This document shows, in pieces, positions 9,628 through 19,146 of a DNA stretch of 64,000 bases (positions are counted from its first letter, which is position 1; the number at the start of each line of letters is the position of its first letter). The notes beneath the pieces are model-generated. The model had not been told where the DNA came from, did no database searches, and worked only from the letters and a program-made list of their open reading frames with translations. The translations under genes and the position numbers were made by a program. Source of the stretch: Staphylococcus coagulans (lineage in GTDB: Bacteria > Bacillota > Bacilli > Staphylococcales > Staphylococcaceae); the NCBI RefSeq assembly GCF_002901995.1, contig NZ_PPQN01000011.1, positions 1 through 64,000 of the forward strand, read 5' to 3'.

Positions 9628-9642
9628 TTGAAACTATTACGA
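9628..9642. promoter_or_regulatory. Zur-like operator of rpmG
   Basis: Read on the - strand, TCGTAATAGTTTCAA matches the Gram-positive Zur consensus TCGTAATNATTACGA at 12 of 15 positions (left half perfect). It lies just downstream of the rpmG -10. Confidence 0.6.
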
Positions 9643-9707
9643 TTTAATATTTTAGCATGTCACTCCATTTTTGCCAACTCTTTTTTACTTTTTTATATTT
9701 TAAAGGC

Positions 9708-9758
9708 TTGCGAATAGGGAAAAGAATGTGCTATGATGTAAAACGTAATAATTACGAT
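9708..9758 (+). promoter_or_regulatory. rpsN promoter with Zur box
   Basis: TTGCGA (9708-9713), 19-base spacer, TATGAT (9733-9738). ACGTAATAATTACGA at 9744-9758 contains the perfect palindrome CGTAAT-A-ATTACG and matches the Zur consensus at 14 of 15 positions. It covers the expected transcription start, so zinc-loaded Zur would repress. Confidence 0.8.
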
Positions 9759-9779
9759 TCAAAGGAGTTGTTCATATAA

Positions 9780-10049
9780 ATGGCTAAGAAGTCTAAAATA
9801 GCTAAAGAGAAAAAAAGAGAAGAAATGGTCGCTAAATATGCTGAAATTAGAAGAGAATTAAAAGCAAAAGGTGACTATGAAGGTCTTAAAAAATTACCTA
9901 GAGACGCATCACCTACACGTTTAACTCGTAGATGTAAAGTTACAGGTCGTCCTCGTGGTGTTATGCGTAAATTTGAAATGTCTCGTATCGCATTTAGAGA
10001 ACATGCACACAAAGGACAAATCCCTGGTGTTAAAAAGTCAAGCTGGTAA
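9780..10049 (+). CDS. rpsN: 30S ribosomal protein S14, zinc-independent form
   Basis: An 89-residue S14 of the longer C-minus type: it has no CXXC zinc knuckles, only one Cys ([12 protein letters not shown]). In B. subtilis and related bacteria such S14 copies replace the zinc-binding S14 when zinc is scarce and are repressed by Zur. The Zur box right at its promoter supports the same job here. The C-terminal signature GVKKSSW is intact. ATG 9780 follows AAAGGAG. It is divergent from rpmG and upstream of guaC by 79 bases, with no terminator seen between. Confidence 0.95.
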   Translation: MAKKSKIAKEKKREEMVAKYAEIRRELKAKGDYEGLKKLPRDASPTRLTRRCKVTGRPRGVMRKFEMSRIAFREHAHKGQIPGVKKSSW

Positions 10050-10128
10050 AACCGATCTCCCTTTATTTACTTTGTTTCCTAAAGATAGTATATTATCATA
10101 GGAATAAATATATAAAGGGGCTTTTTTT

Positions 10129-11106
10129 ATGAAAATTTTTGACTATGAAGATATACAACTCATCCCTAACAAAAGTGTAGTTAAAAGTCGTTCAGAAATC
10201 GATACTTCCATTCAATTTGGACCGAAGCGTTTTAAATTACCTGTTGTCCCAGCAAATATGCAAACCGTGATGAATGAATCATTGGCAGAGTGGTTTGCTC
10301 AAAATGATTACTTTTATATCATGCATAGATTTGATGAAGCAGCACGCCTGCCATTCGTTAAAAGAATGCATGAAAAAGGATACTTTGCATCAATCTCAGT
10401 AGGTGTAAAACAAGGTGAATTTGATTTTATCAATCAATTAAAAGTAGAAGGTCTTTCTCCTGAGTATATTACAATCGATATTGCACACGGTCATTCAGAT
10501 CAAGTTATTGAAATGATTCAGCATATTAAAAAACAATTGCCGAATGTATTTGTTATCGCAGGGAATGTAGGTACCCCTGAAGGTGTAAGAGAACTTGAAA
10601 ATGCAGGTGCAGATGCTACAAAAGTAGGTATCGGTCCAGGTCGCGTGTGTATTACTAAAATTAAAACTGGTTTTGGTACGGGTGGATGGCAACTTGCAGC
10701 AGTGAATCACTGTAGTAAAGCAGCGCGTAAACCGATTATTGCAGATGGTGGTATTCGTACACATGGTGATATCGCCAAATCAATCCGTTTTGGTGCTTCA
10801 ATGGTAATGATAGGGTCATTATTTGCTGCCCATGAAGAATCACCAGGGGAAACGGTTGAAATAGACGGTAAAACATACAAGGAATACTTTGGTAGTGCAT
10901 CAGAATTTCAAAAAGGTGAACGTAAAAATGTTGAGGGTAAAAAAATGTTTGTCGAACATAAAGGTGCATTAAAAGATACCCTCACTGAAATGAAAGAAGA
11001 CTTACAAAGTTCGATTTCATATGCAGGTGGAAAAGACATTGATGCGCTTAGAAAAGTAGACTACGTCATCGTTCGCAATTCTATTTTTAATGGTGACAGA
11101 GATTAA
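10129..11106 (+). CDS. guaC: GMP reductase
   Basis: Converts GMP to IMP with NADPH, a purine-salvage enzyme of the IMPDH/GMPR fold. The catalytic loop [11 protein letters not shown] places Cys at residue 174. [10 protein letters not shown] binds phosphate, and the C-terminal [20 protein letters not shown] region is typical. The 325 aa length matches the short Firmicute GuaC2 form. ATG 10129 follows AAAGGGG. The next gene starts 9 bases downstream, so the two are probably co-transcribed. Confidence 0.96.
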   Translation: MKIFDYEDIQLIPNKSVVKSRSEIDTSIQFGPKRFKLPVVPANMQTVMNESLAEWFAQNDYFYIMHRFDEAARLPFVKRMHEKGYFASISVGVKQGEFDFINQLKVEGLSPEYITIDIAHGHSDQVIEMIQHIKKQLPNVFVIAGNVGTPEGVRELENAGADATKVGIGPGRVCITKIKTGFGTGGWQLAAVNHCSKAARKPIIADGGIRTHGDIAKSIRFGASMVMIGSLFAAHEESPGETVEIDGKTYKEYFGSASEFQKGERKNVEGKKMFVEHKGALKDTLTEMKEDLQSSISYAGGKDIDALRKVDYVIVRNSIFNGDRD

Positions 11107-11114
11107 AGGAGCTG

Positions 11115-12128
11115 TTGATTATCCGTAAATTCCTTTTGTTTTTTCTTTTAGGATTGCTAATTATTCTTTTTGTCCCAATTCAACCGAGTACAGTAATATC
11201 TGATTTTGTAAAGCCAGCTAATGAAAAAATTGATCAACTCGTCGATGGCAAAACAAATGAAACCACGTTAAAAACACCAGAACAGCAAGTTTTTGCGATG
11301 AGAAATATTCAAATGAATATGACCAAAAAGCAAGTTGATGCAAAACTCGGGCAACCAGTTTCCAAAATAGGCAACGAATACGGTACGCGCTGGTATGTTT
11401 ATCATCATGATTTTAATGAGTTTGTCATGGTCAGTTTTATCAATGATAAAGTACACGGGTTGTATACGAATCAAAATATGATTACTTCTAAAAATGGGAT
11501 TAAATATGGAAGCCCTAAAGATTTTGTCCGTGAAAAACTAGGAACACCTGTAGATGAAATTAAAAAAGGTCATACCATTTATAAAAAAGAACAACAAGAT
11601 TATGATATTTTTGATAAAGATGGCATCTACACGACTGCTTTCTATGATAAATATGACAACCATCAACTCATGGGATTGATGCAAATCAGTCATACGATGG
11701 AAAATAAATTAAAGGCGCAGTACGCTGCCCCTTCAAAATTTTTGAATGATAGTTTTGAAAAAGGTGATTATAACTTGTTAAATGCTACAAGAGTTCAAAA
11801 AGGCTTAAAGCCATTAGCTTATTCTGATTCTCTTGCGCAAACAGCTAGAAAACATAGTACTGATATGGCAAAAAATCATTACTTTGATCATAATGATTTA
11901 AGCGGTAAAACACCATTTGATCGTATTAAAGCTGATGGTCATCAATATCAAGTTGCTGCGGAAAACTTAGCATATGGTCAAACGAGTCCTATATATGCCC
12001 ATCATGGATTAATGAATTCTAAAGGACATCGGAAAAATATATTAAATAGAAGTGTGAAAACAATAGGTATTGGTGTTGATTTTAATTCAGAGCGCCAACC
12101 GTTTTTCACCGAAAATTATATCGGTTAA
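11115..12128 (+). CDS. secreted or anchored CAP-domain protein
   Basis: Residues 5-25 form a hydrophobic signal/anchor segment. A CAP-associated N-terminal domain follows (RNIQMNMTKKQVDAKLGQP, then a repeat-like second copy, KYGSPKDFVREKLGTP). The C-terminal CAP/SCP domain spans about 210-337 and shows LLNATRVQKGLKPL, DMAKNHYFDHND, AENLAYG and HRKNILN. This is the architecture of staphylococcal YkwD/YlbC-like extracytoplasmic proteins, whose function is poorly known. The start is awkward: TTG 11115 is only 3 bases past AAAGGAG, and the next codons offer no ATG, so the start is provisional. It follows guaC by 9 bases. Confidence 0.85.
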   Translation: MIIRKFLLFFLLGLLIILFVPIQPSTVISDFVKPANEKIDQLVDGKTNETTLKTPEQQVFAMRNIQMNMTKKQVDAKLGQPVSKIGNEYGTRWYVYHHDFNEFVMVSFINDKVHGLYTNQNMITSKNGIKYGSPKDFVREKLGTPVDEIKKGHTIYKKEQQDYDIFDKDGIYTTAFYDKYDNHQLMGLMQISHTMENKLKAQYAAPSKFLNDSFEKGDYNLLNATRVQKGLKPLAYSDSLAQTARKHSTDMAKNHYFDHNDLSGKTPFDRIKADGHQYQVAAENLAYGQTSPIYAHHGLMNSKGHRKNILNRSVKTIGIGVDFNSERQPFFTENYIG

Positions 12129-12177
12129 TGTTTGATGCTGAGATAAAGGGGAATAGCTTCTTTGGAAGTGATTAACA

Positions 12178-12282
12178 GTGAATATGATTTGGAAAAATGA
12201 AATTAATCAACAAAATAACTCCCCTTTAAATCAATCGGAAGATATTTTAGATCGTATAAAAAAATTACTTAATAAAAAATAA
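12178..12282 (+). CDS. possible small ORF, 34 aa
   Basis: Reads GTG-AAT-ATG and then 31 codons ending SEDILDRIKKLLNKK, a plausible amphipathic helix. GGAAGTGAT lies upstream as a weak ribosome site. It fits tightly between the CAP gene and the terminator at 12281. No family recognised; it may be spurious. Confidence 0.35.
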   Translation: MNMIWKNEINQQNNSPLNQSEDILDRIKKLLNKK

Positions 12283-12333
12283 AAAAAAGCAAGCGACTAG
12301 TGAATGTGCTTCATTAAGTCGCTTGCTTTTTTT
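12281..12333. terminator. bidirectional terminator
   Basis: A perfect 10 bp core GCAAGCGACT / AGTCGCTTGC is flanked by an A-run on the left and a T-run on the right. It closes the guaC-CAP unit and lexA. Confidence 0.9.
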
Positions 12334-12357
12334 AGAAGGAGTGATCAAATGCCATTT

Positions 12358-12981
12358 TTACATTTCTCTGAATAAGCCAATAACTTTTCCGAGTACAGTG
12401 ACATTATCTAAATAAATAGGTTCTAAACTACTATTTTCTGGTTGAAGACGGTATCTATTTTTTTCTTTATAAAATCTTTTTACTGTAGCCTCATCTTCAT
12501 CAGTCATAGCTACAATGATGTCGCCATTTTCAGCGATTGATTGGCTTCTAACAATAACTTTATCTCCGTCTAAAATACCAGCTTCAATCATACTCTCTCC
12601 GATAACATTTAGGATGAATATTTGGCCATTATGTGTTGAAGTGAAATGTTCTGGTAATGGATAGTATTCTTCAACGTTCTCAATAGCAGATATAGGTGTC
12701 CCCGCTGTGACCTTACCAATGACAGGCACATAGATAGTTTCTTCCATATTTACAGGTTCTCCCATGAGTTCATTCACAATTTCTATGGCACGCGGCTTAG
12801 TTGGATCTCGTCGAATATACCCTTTTTCTTCTAATCTAGATAAATGACCGTGCACAGTTGAGCTAGAAGCTAAACCAACTGCTTCACCGATTTCTCGAAC
12901 ACTCGGTGGATACCCTTTTGTTTGCACGACATGCTTTATAAATTCAAATATTTCGCTTTGTCTCTTTGTGAGTTCTCTCAT
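12358..12981 (-). CDS. lexA: LexA SOS repressor
   Basis: A 207-residue repressor of the SOS regulon. The winged-helix DNA-binding domain is at 1-65 ([19 protein letters not shown] recognition region). The self-cleavage site A93-G94 lies in KVTAGTP, and the catalytic pair is S130 (GESM) and K168 (ATVKRF). All are present, so it should be cleavable on RecA activation. The frame is open to 13041, but ATG 12981 follows AAGGAG and gives the standard length. It diverges from sosA across a region with three LexA boxes, so it is autoregulated. Confidence 0.97.
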   Translation of the reverse strand: MRELTKRQSEIFEFIKHVVQTKGYPPSVREIGEAVGLASSSTVHGHLSRLEEKGYIRRDPTKPRAIEIVNELMGEPVNMEETIYVPVIGKVTAGTPISAIENVEEYYPLPEHFTSTHNGQIFILNVIGESMIEAGILDGDKVIVRSQSIAENGDIIVAMTDEDEATVKRFYKEKNRYRLQPENSSLEPIYLDNVTVLGKVIGLFREM

Positions 12982-13040
12982 TTCGCACACTCCTTCTTCG
13001 TTTGGTTTGAGGTTAGTATAACATATTGATGAAATAATCA

Positions 13041-13112
13041 CAAACGTTTGTTCGTTTTGGTGTTGACATAGAACATTCGTTCTGTTAGAGTGTTAATACA
13101 AACAAACGTTCT
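13041..13112. promoter_or_regulatory. lexA/sosA divergent promoter with three LexA boxes
   Basis: Three 14-mers match the Gram-positive LexA box CGAACNNNNGTTCG: CAAACGTTTGTTCG (13041-13054), AGAACATTCGTTCT (13070-13083) and CAAACAAACGTTCT (13099-13112). The middle box sits in the spacer after the TTGACA at 13063-13068. Confidence 0.92.
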
Positions 13113-13125
13113 AGGAGTGATAGTA

Positions 13126-13350
13126 ATGATTCATGTTAAAATTTCAGAAATATACCTGTTTTTGACGGTATTTATCATATCTATACTACTTTTCTTTACA
13201 TTCTTTGTATTAGCAAGCGATAGCAGTCATACAGAACAAACGTACGAAATGACAGATCACCAATTGAAAACAAACCAAACAGAAAAAGTTCAAAAACACG
13301 AACACATCGATACGAATCAGCCAGCGATTGCGACAACACTTGGCCGTTAA
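13126..13350 (+). CDS. sosA: SOS-induced cell division inhibitor SosA
   Basis: A 74-residue protein with one N-terminal membrane segment (about 9-32) and a polar, Gln/Thr/His-rich outer tail. Its position divergent to lexA and under LexA boxes matches SosA of S. aureus, the functional counterpart of B. subtilis YneA, which halts septation during DNA damage. Start ATG 13126 follows TAGGAGTGA; the longer frame from 13090 has no ribosome site. Identity rests on position, regulation and topology, because these proteins diverge rapidly. Confidence 0.85.
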   Translation: MIHVKISEIYLFLTVFIISILLFFTFFVLASDSSHTEQTYEMTDHQLKTNQTEKVQKHEHIDTNQPAIATTLGR

Positions 13351-13734
13351 TCAAAATCAACTTTTTCTGCGTACGAAATACTTTCAATCTCCATTTTTAC
13401 TTCCAATTTTTTCCAATTAGATATCCCATATATTATGACACTTCGAAGTTTTCAGTCTCATTTGAACCTCGAGTCAAAATATGCTCGAGGTCAATTAGAC
13501 TTGTAGACGAACTCTTGATAAGTTCAATAAATGTAAAAGACAACCTCTTTTTGAATTAGGCATTTTAATTTTTTAATAAATTGTTTCTTTCTATATGCCT
13601 ATTTTCCACAAGATAAGAAAGTTTCGGCTAAAAAAACGGACGCTATTCCGCTTTAATTGTAATACAAGTTTAAGCGTTTGGTTTTATCCATTATATCTGT
13701 TATATTTTTGTAAAGAAAATGACGGAGGGAATTG
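13351..13734. other. 384-base intergenic region after sosA
   Basis: No gene seen. It contains a perfect 8 bp stem ACCTCGAG/CTCGAGGT with a 10-base loop (13466-13491) and no T-run, and a TAGGCAT/ATGCCTA inverted repeat (13557-13601). The right end holds the promoter of the DUF896 gene. Confidence 0.5.
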
Positions 13735-13974
13735 ATGATGTTTACTCAAGAAAAATTGAATCGAATCAATGAATTAGCTAATAAGAAAAAGCAAGAGGGC
13801 TTAACAGAAAGTGAAGCAAAAGAGCAATCACAATTAAGAAGTGAGTACTTAGAGATGTTTAGAAGTAGCTTCAAAAGCCAAATAGAGAACACTAAGGTCA
13901 TTGATCCAGAGGGTAATGATGTTACACCTGAAAAACTTAAAGAAATCCAAAAGAAAAATCATTTACGTCACTAA
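13735..13974 (+). CDS. DUF896 (YnzC-like) protein
   Basis: A 79-residue cytoplasmic protein with two N-terminal helices (INELANKKKQEGLTESEAKE) and the conserved VIDPEGNDVTPEKLKEIQ tail of the DUF896/YnzC family. In B. subtilis ynzC lies in the lexA-yneA-yneB-ynzC-tkt neighbourhood, the same order as here. Tandem ATGs at 13735 and 13738 follow GGAGGG; 13735 was chosen. The molecular role is unknown. Confidence 0.9.
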   Translation: MMFTQEKLNRINELANKKKQEGLTESEAKEQSQLRSEYLEMFRSSFKSQIENTKVIDPEGNDVTPEKLKEIQKKNHLRH

Positions 13975-14086
13975 TTTAAAATTAGGCTTATATTTGGTGA
14001 TTGGCGTGCTGATTTATTAGGCTTTATACTACCATTTCGGTTATAATGAAAATATGATGAGCATTCGAAAGGAAGGAAGTAATAAT

Positions 14087-16072
14087 ATGACAGAAACAAA
14101 AGATCAACTTGCGATTAATACATTACGTGGTTTAAGTATTGACGCCATCGAAAAAGCGAATTCAGGACACCCTGGATTACCAATGGGCGCAGCACCAATG
14201 GCTTATACTTTATGGACACGTCATTTGAATTTCAACCCTAATTCAAATGAATATTTCAACAGAGACCGTTTCATTTTATCAGCGGGTCATGGTTCAGCAT
14301 TATTGTACAGTTTGCTACATGTTTCAGGAAGCTTAGAATTAGAAGAGCTTAAACAATTCAGACAATGGGGTTCTAAAACACCGGGACATCCAGAATATCA
14401 CCATACTAAAGGTGTAGAAATTACGACTGGTCCACTAGGGCAAGGTTTTGCAATGTCTGTAGGTATGGCAATGGCTGAGAAACATTTGGCGGCTAAATTT
14501 AATAAAGATATCGAAGTAGTCAACCACTATACGTATGTTTTAGCTTCTGACGGAGATTTGATGGAAGGTATTTCTCATGAAGCGGCATCATTAGCAGGAC
14601 ATTTAAAACTAGATAAACTCATTACGCTTTATGATTCTAATAACATTTCTTTAGATGGTGAGACAAATAAATCATTTTCTGAAGATATTAAAAAACGCTT
14701 TGAGGCATATGGTTGGAACCATATACTTGTTAAAGATGGTAATGACGTAGAGGCTATCGACAAAGCCATTTCTGAAGCTAAACAACAAAATGGTCCGACA
14801 ATCATTGAAGTTAAAACAATTATTGGTGAAGGTTCACCAAATAAATCAAATAGCAATTCTGTTCATGGTGCACCTTTAGGCGAAGAAGAACGTAAGCTTA
14901 CATTTGAAAACTATCAATTAGACAGTTCTAAATATTTCCATGTTGACGAAGAAGTTTATGAAATTTTCAATTCAACAATGATTAAACGTGCCAATGAAAA
15001 TGAAGATGAATGGAATAAAAAAGTTGAAGCCTACAGTCAACAATATCCTGAATTATACAAAGAGTTTAAAGACGCTTTAGAAGGCCGTTTACCTGAAGGT
15101 TATGAAGCTGAACTTCCAAAATTCGAATTAGGTCATAAAGGCGCTTCACGTGCAGATTCTGGAGATGTAATTCAAGCATTAAGTAAAGCTGTTCCAACAT
15201 TATTTGGTGGTTCTGCTGACTTAGCTTCTTCAAATAAATCAAATGTAAAAGAAGAAACAGACTTCTCAGCTGAAAATGGCGAAGGTAAAAATGTATGGTT
15301 CGGTGTGCGTGAATTTGCGATGGCTGCTGCCGTTAATGGTATGGCTGCACATGGTGGTTTACATCCATACGGTGCAACATTCTTTGTATTTAGTGATTAT
15401 TTAAAACCTGCTTTACGTTTAGCAGCAATAATGGGACTTCGTTCTACGTTTGTGTTTACACACGATTCAATCGCTGTTGGTGAAGATGGTCCTACACATG
15501 AACCAATCGAACAATTGGCAGGCTTAAGAGCAATTCCAAATCTTAACGTGATTCGTCCAGCTGATGGTAATGAAACACGTGTTGCTTGGAAAGTTGCTGT
15601 TGAATCAAACGGTATCCCAACTGCTTTAGTATTAACACGTCAAGGTTTACCAGTGTTAGATGTAGAAGAATCTGTAGTAGAAGAAGGCGTTAGAAAAGGT
15701 GCATATGTCGTTTATGAAAGTGAAAAAGCGCCTGAGTATGTTTTATTAGCTTCTGGTTCTGAAGTAAGTTTAACAGTTGAAGTTGCAAAAGCACTTGAAG
15801 AACAAGGTAAAGGTGTTCGTGTTGTTTCAATGCCAAACTGGAATGCATTTGAAGCGCAATCAAAAGCGTACCAAGACGAAATTTTATTGCCACAAGTAGA
15901 AAAACGTGTTGCTGTTGAAATGGCATCATCACTCGGTTGGCATAAATATGTAGGTATGCATGGTCTTGTTGTAGGTATTGATCGTTACGGCGCAAGTGCC
16001 CCTGGCGACTTAGTTGTCGAAAAATATGGTTTTACAAAAGAAAACATATTATCTGAAATTGAAAAGTTATAA
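14087..16072 (+). CDS. tkt: transketolase
   Basis: A thiamine-diphosphate enzyme moving two-carbon units between sugar phosphates in the pentose phosphate pathway. The N-terminal [20 protein letters not shown] region, the [14 protein letters not shown] loop, the ThDP motif GDGxxN-like stretch ([11 protein letters not shown] ... DSNNIS) and the transketolase [12 protein letters not shown] motif are all present. ATG 14087 (661 aa) follows AGGAAGGAAG; the longer frame from 14054 adds 11 unlikely residues. It is a single transcription unit closed by a hairpin. Confidence 0.97.
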   Translation: MTETKDQLAINTLRGLSIDAIEKANSGHPGLPMGAAPMAYTLWTRHLNFNPNSNEYFNRDRFILSAGHGSALLYSLLHVSGSLELEELKQFRQWGSKTPGHPEYHHTKGVEITTGPLGQGFAMSVGMAMAEKHLAAKFNKDIEVVNHYTYVLASDGDLMEGISHEAASLAGHLKLDKLITLYDSNNISLDGETNKSFSEDIKKRFEAYGWNHILVKDGNDVEAIDKAISEAKQQNGPTIIEVKTIIGEGSPNKSNSNSVHGAPLGEEERKLTFENYQLDSSKYFHVDEEVYEIFNSTMIKRANENEDEWNKKVEAYSQQYPELYKEFKDALEGRLPEGYEAELPKFELGHKGASRADSGDVIQALSKAVPTLFGGSADLASSNKSNVKEETDFSAENGEGKNVWFGVREFAMAAAVNGMAAHGGLHPYGATFFVFSDYLKPALRLAAIMGLRSTFVFTHDSIAVGEDGPTHEPIEQLAGLRAIPNLNVIRPADGNETRVAWKVAVESNGIPTALVLTRQGLPVLDVEESVVEEGVRKGAYVVYESEKAPEYVLLASGSEVSLTVEVAKALEEQGKGVRVVSMPNWNAFEAQSKAYQDEILLPQVEKRVAVEMASSLGWHKYVGMHGLVVGIDRYGASAPGDLVVEKYGFTKENILSEIEKL

Positions 16073-16087
16073 TTGATGATCACATTT

Positions 16088-16134
16088 AAAAGTCGAGCTT
16101 GAATTGTTCAAAATTGAGCTCGGCTTTTCTTTTA
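16088..16134 (+). terminator. tkt terminator
   Basis: The 12 bp stem AAAAGTCGAGCT / AGCTCGGCTTTT has one G-U pair and is followed by CTTTTAG. Confidence 0.8.
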
Positions 16135-16220
16135 GTTATTCATATAAGTTTGCTTTCATATCTTGAAAAGAATACATAATTTTAGTAAAATGCAAAAGGA
16201 TACAGAAAGTGGGTGAAACT

Positions 16221-16448
16221 ATGGCTACATGGTTAGCAATTTTATTAATTGTTATTGCACTTATCGGTGGATTAGTGGGGGGCTTTTTCTTAGCACGTAA
16301 ATATATGATGGACTATTTAAAAAAGAACCCACCTATTAATGAAGAAATGTTGCGCATGATGATGATGCAAATGGGTCAAAAACCATCTCAAAAGAAAATT
16401 AATCAAATGATGACAATGATGAATAAAAACATGGACAAAAAAATGTAA
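16221..16448 (+). CDS. UPF0154 family small membrane protein
   Basis: A 75-residue protein with one N-terminal membrane segment (residues 3-26, glycine-rich) and the family hallmark [20 protein letters not shown] followed by methionine-rich helices. B. subtilis YneF is the counterpart, next to tkt as here. Start ATG 16221 gives MATWLAI, the usual N-terminus; the open frame starts at GTG 16209. Function unknown. Confidence 0.93.
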   Translation: MATWLAILLIVIALIGGLVGGFFLARKYMMDYLKKNPPINEEMLRMMMMQMGQKPSQKKINQMMTMMNKNMDKKM

Positions 16449-16463
16449 TGTCCATGATGTTGA

Positions 16464-16518
16464 TAATAGCAAAGAGAAGTACGGTAATAAAAATCGTACT
16501 AAACTTTGCTATTTTTTT
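16464..16518 (+). terminator. terminator after UPF0154 gene
   Basis: The stem AATAGCAAAG / CTTTGCTATT is extended inside by AGTACG/CGTACT and followed by a T-run. Confidence 0.85.
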
Positions 16519-16692
16519 AAGTTAAAATAAAGAAGGACTTTAAGCGCATGGCCATACCAGACATTTGGTTTTATTTTAAGACAAGTGGCTTCCACTCTAT
16601 TAACTGAAAGAGGTAGGGTCTATGTTATACCAAATTGAGTAATGGTGTAGGTCCAGTTTATTCATATAGAAAGATTTTAAAATAAATGTGAT

Positions 16693-16714
16693 TAAACCGT
16701 GGTTTAGTTTTTTT
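16693..16714 (+). terminator. weak hairpin with T-run
   Basis: TAAACCGTGGTTTA is a perfect palindrome followed by GTTTTTTTT. The loop is too tight for a strong terminator. It precedes the next small membrane gene by about 35 bases. Confidence 0.35.
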
Positions 16715-16741
16715 TAATGGATAAGAGGAGGTGTGACATCT

Positions 16742-17029
16742 ATGATAGGTATCATACTCATTATTGTTATATCAACGATCGTGACCATTTATTTGGGTAT
16801 AACAAAAGATGTGAATATTATCGCTTCAGTTGATGCGCAAAAGGTGCCTGCGCATTTAAAAACTAAATTGATTTATTTGTTTATAGTAATGTTATGGTTG
16901 ACTAGTTTAAGTCTTATATTGACAATTGCTTTAATCGAAACACATCTTTTTATTAGTCTTATTTTGTTCGTGATAAGTTTATTATTGATGGTCTCTTTTT
17001 ACATATATTATTATAAGATAAGTCAGTAG
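16742..17029 (+). CDS. hypothetical membrane protein, 95 aa
   Basis: Three hydrophobic segments (about 1-20, 45-65, 70-90) with a short polar loop TKDVNIIASVDAQKVPAHLK after the first. The size and layout resemble DUF3784-like small membrane proteins, but I cannot confirm the family. ATG 16742 follows AAGAGGAGGTG. It lies alone between the UPF0154 gene and the CcdC-like gene. Confidence 0.7.
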   Translation: MIGIILIIVISTIVTIYLGITKDVNIIASVDAQKVPAHLKTKLIYLFIVMLWLTSLSLILTIALIETHLFISLILFVISLLLMVSFYIYYYKISQ

Positions 17030-17192
17030 TTTCAATAAAAGACATTGATAGACGTGTGTATAAGATGAGTTATGAAAAAATACTTTATTAGAAGTGAAAT
17101 CTTAAGTAATGCGTCGAAGTAAGAAAATTAACGAATTTAAATGTCATGTGCTATACTATTGAGTATCGAATGAGAAATGAGGAGGATCAACA

Positions 17193-17660
17193 TTGACTTA
17201 TTTAGTATTATCGATTCTTATTGCATTTGTCATGGGGGCAGCGGTCATTGTAATTAGAATGAAAGCGCAAAAATATCCAGTGAATGAAAAGAAAATTCTT
17301 TTACCTCCTTTTTTTATGGCAACAGGTGCATTAATGTACGTCGTTCCCTATTTTAGACTTTCTAATTTTGAAATATTAGAGTCAGTTGTATTAGGTGTGA
17401 TTTTTTCGAGTGTACTCATTATGACATCACACTTTGAAACAAAAGGGAGTCAAATCTATTTAAAAAAATCTAAAGCTTTCCCACTTGTGCTCATCACGCT
17501 TCTATTAGTGAGAACAGTATTAAAAGTGTTTATAGGCAGTAATATTGATCCGGGTGAGTTAGCAGGTATGTTCTTTTTATTAGCTTTTAGTATGTTATTG
17601 CCATGGCGCCTTGCGATGTTACGTCGCTATCGCAAAATTAAGCACCAACTTGTACAATAA
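17193..17660 (+). CDS. CcdC-like (DUF1453) membrane protein
   Basis: A 155-residue membrane protein with four to five hydrophobic segments. The sequence VIRMKAQKYPVNEKKILLPP, then FFMATGALMYVVPYFR and SHFETKGSQIYLKKSKAF, is the CcdC/DUF1453 signature. B. subtilis ccdC lies in the same tkt-yneF neighbourhood and was named for a cytochrome-c biogenesis cluster, although its own need there is doubtful. No ccdA is next to it here. It starts with TTG 17193 behind GAGGAGG. Confidence 0.85.
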   Translation: MTYLVLSILIAFVMGAAVIVIRMKAQKYPVNEKKILLPPFFMATGALMYVVPYFRLSNFEILESVVLGVIFSSVLIMTSHFETKGSQIYLKKSKAFPLVLITLLLVRTVLKVFIGSNIDPGELAGMFFLLAFSMLLPWRLAMLRRYRKIKHQLVQ

Positions 17661-17790
17661 AGAGCATGTTATTAAAATGAAAAGTTTCATTTATGTATAG
17701 TAAGTGTCGTTTGTTTTAATAAAAAATGCTTGCAGTTTAGCGATATATTCATACATCGTTGAATCGCTATTATTTATAAACTAACCGTCG

Positions 17791-17829
17791 TGGATTGAGT
17801 TGAATGTTTCAGCCTCAATCCATTTTTTA
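17791..17829 (+). terminator. terminator of ccdC-like gene
   Basis: The 9 bp stem TGGATTGAG / CTCAATCCA is followed by TTTTTTAA. Confidence 0.8.
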
Positions 17830-17847
17830 ATCATAATCAATATGCTG

Positions 17848-17893
17848 GAGTGGGATAATGAAATCTATTGGTTTCGATCTCATTCTTTTTTTA
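17848..17893 (+). terminator. second hairpin terminator
   Basis: The stem GAGTGGGAT / ATCTCATTC has G-U pairs and is followed by TTTTTTTAG. The GAAATC...GATTTC-like interior and GTGGGA/TCTCA arms are like the hairpin at 5698. Confidence 0.65.
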
Positions 17894-17998
17894 GTTTTAT
17901 TGAGTTAAAGCGAGTACATTGATATCATCGTTAAATGATGAAATGATAAATTAGAATTGGACGCTTGAAATCCAATAAAAACACCTATACAATAATAA

Positions 17999-18012
17999 CG
18001 AACGTTTGTTCT
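17999..18012 (+). promoter_or_regulatory. LexA box of sbcDC
   Basis: CGAACGTTTGTTCT lies 12 bases before the sbcD start codon and fits the LexA consensus. sbcDC is LexA-controlled in S. aureus. Confidence 0.88.
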
Positions 18013-18024
18013 GAGGTGATGAAT

Positions 18025-19143
18025 ATGAAAATAATACATACAGCGGATTGGCATTTAGGAAAAGTATTAAATGGCCATTCATTTTTGGAAGATCAACAGT
18101 ATATTGTAGATCAATTGATAGAAGTGCTTATAAAAGAAAAACCAGATTTACTTGTTATAGCTGGTGATATCTATGATACAACATACCCTAATAAGTATGT
18201 GATTAGACTAATGGAAAATACTATCGCAAAGATAAATCTAGATTTACGAATTCCTATTGTCATGATTAATGGCAACCATGATGGTAAAGAGCGTCTACGT
18301 TATGGCGCCTCATGGTTTCAGCACAATCAACTCTACATTGCTACAGAATTAGAGCAGTGCTTAACGCCCTACATATTTGATGATGTTGCACTTTATACTA
18401 TGCCTTTTTTTACTGTATCGGAAGCGCGTGAATTTCTGAATGAACCGATTGAAACATATGAGCAAGCTGTTAAGAAATTGATTGCACGTATTCAACCACA
18501 TCTAGACCAAAATAAGACGAATATTTTAGTGGGACATTTCACTTTAAATGGTGCGCCCAAAAGTGATTCAGAACGTGAAATAACTGTAGGTACTATTGAA
18601 GCGGTAACGCCCCAATTTTTAAATGATTTTGATGCCGTAATGTTAGGTCATATTCATCATCCGTTTGCGACGCCATTTAAGCATATCGTCTATAGTGGTT
18701 CAATTTTGCAATATTCTTTTTCGGAAGCTGGCCAGGCAAAAGGGATTCGAATCTTTGACGTACAGCCTCATGAAATAAAACAGTCTTTTGTCCCATTGAA
18801 ACCTAAGCATGAATTAGAAGTAGTCGAAGCAAGATTTGATGATTTAATGAATGGTGAATTTGAGCGTAAAAGTAACGAAAGTTATTTTCACTTTATTGTT
18901 GAACAACTCAGTCATGTAAAAGATCCAATGCAAAAGTTAAAACAAATTTATCCCAACACTTTATCATTAACCCAACAAGTACAGACTTCCCAATACAAAT
19001 CTAAAGCTTTAAAAGATGTAAAAAAAATGCATCCAATAGATATTGTAGAGAAGTTCTATAGTGAAATGACGACTGAGAAGTTATCGGAATTGCAAAAAGA
19101 AAATGTAGTGGCATTGTTAGAAAAAATAAAAGGGGAGGAATAA
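18025..19143 (+). CDS. sbcD: nuclease SbcCD subunit D
   Basis: The Mre11-like nuclease subunit that, with SbcC, cleaves DNA hairpins and ends. The metallophosphoesterase motifs are in order: HTADWHLGK (D8, H10), AGDIYD, NGNHDG, GHFTLNG and LGHIHHP. The 372 aa length is normal. ATG 18025 sits after GAGGTGA; the frame is open from 17965, upstream of the LexA box, but that start would place the operator inside the gene. sbcC follows after 3 bases. Confidence 0.96.
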   Translation: MKIIHTADWHLGKVLNGHSFLEDQQYIVDQLIEVLIKEKPDLLVIAGDIYDTTYPNKYVIRLMENTIAKINLDLRIPIVMINGNHDGKERLRYGASWFQHNQLYIATELEQCLTPYIFDDVALYTMPFFTVSEAREFLNEPIETYEQAVKKLIARIQPHLDQNKTNILVGHFTLNGAPKSDSEREITVGTIEAVTPQFLNDFDAVMLGHIHHPFATPFKHIVYSGSILQYSFSEAGQAKGIRIFDVQPHEIKQSFVPLKPKHELEVVEARFDDLMNGEFERKSNESYFHFIVEQLSHVKDPMQKLKQIYPNTLSLTQQVQTSQYKSKALKDVKKMHPIDIVEKFYSEMTTEKLSELQKENVVALLEKIKGEE

Positions 19144-19146
19144 AAG

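Larger units (their letters stand above)
17661..18024 (+). other. 364-base intergenic region before sbcD
   Basis: Holds two hairpin terminators (17791-17829 and 17848-17893) and then the sbcDC promoter with its LexA box at 17999. No gene seen. Confidence 0.6.
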
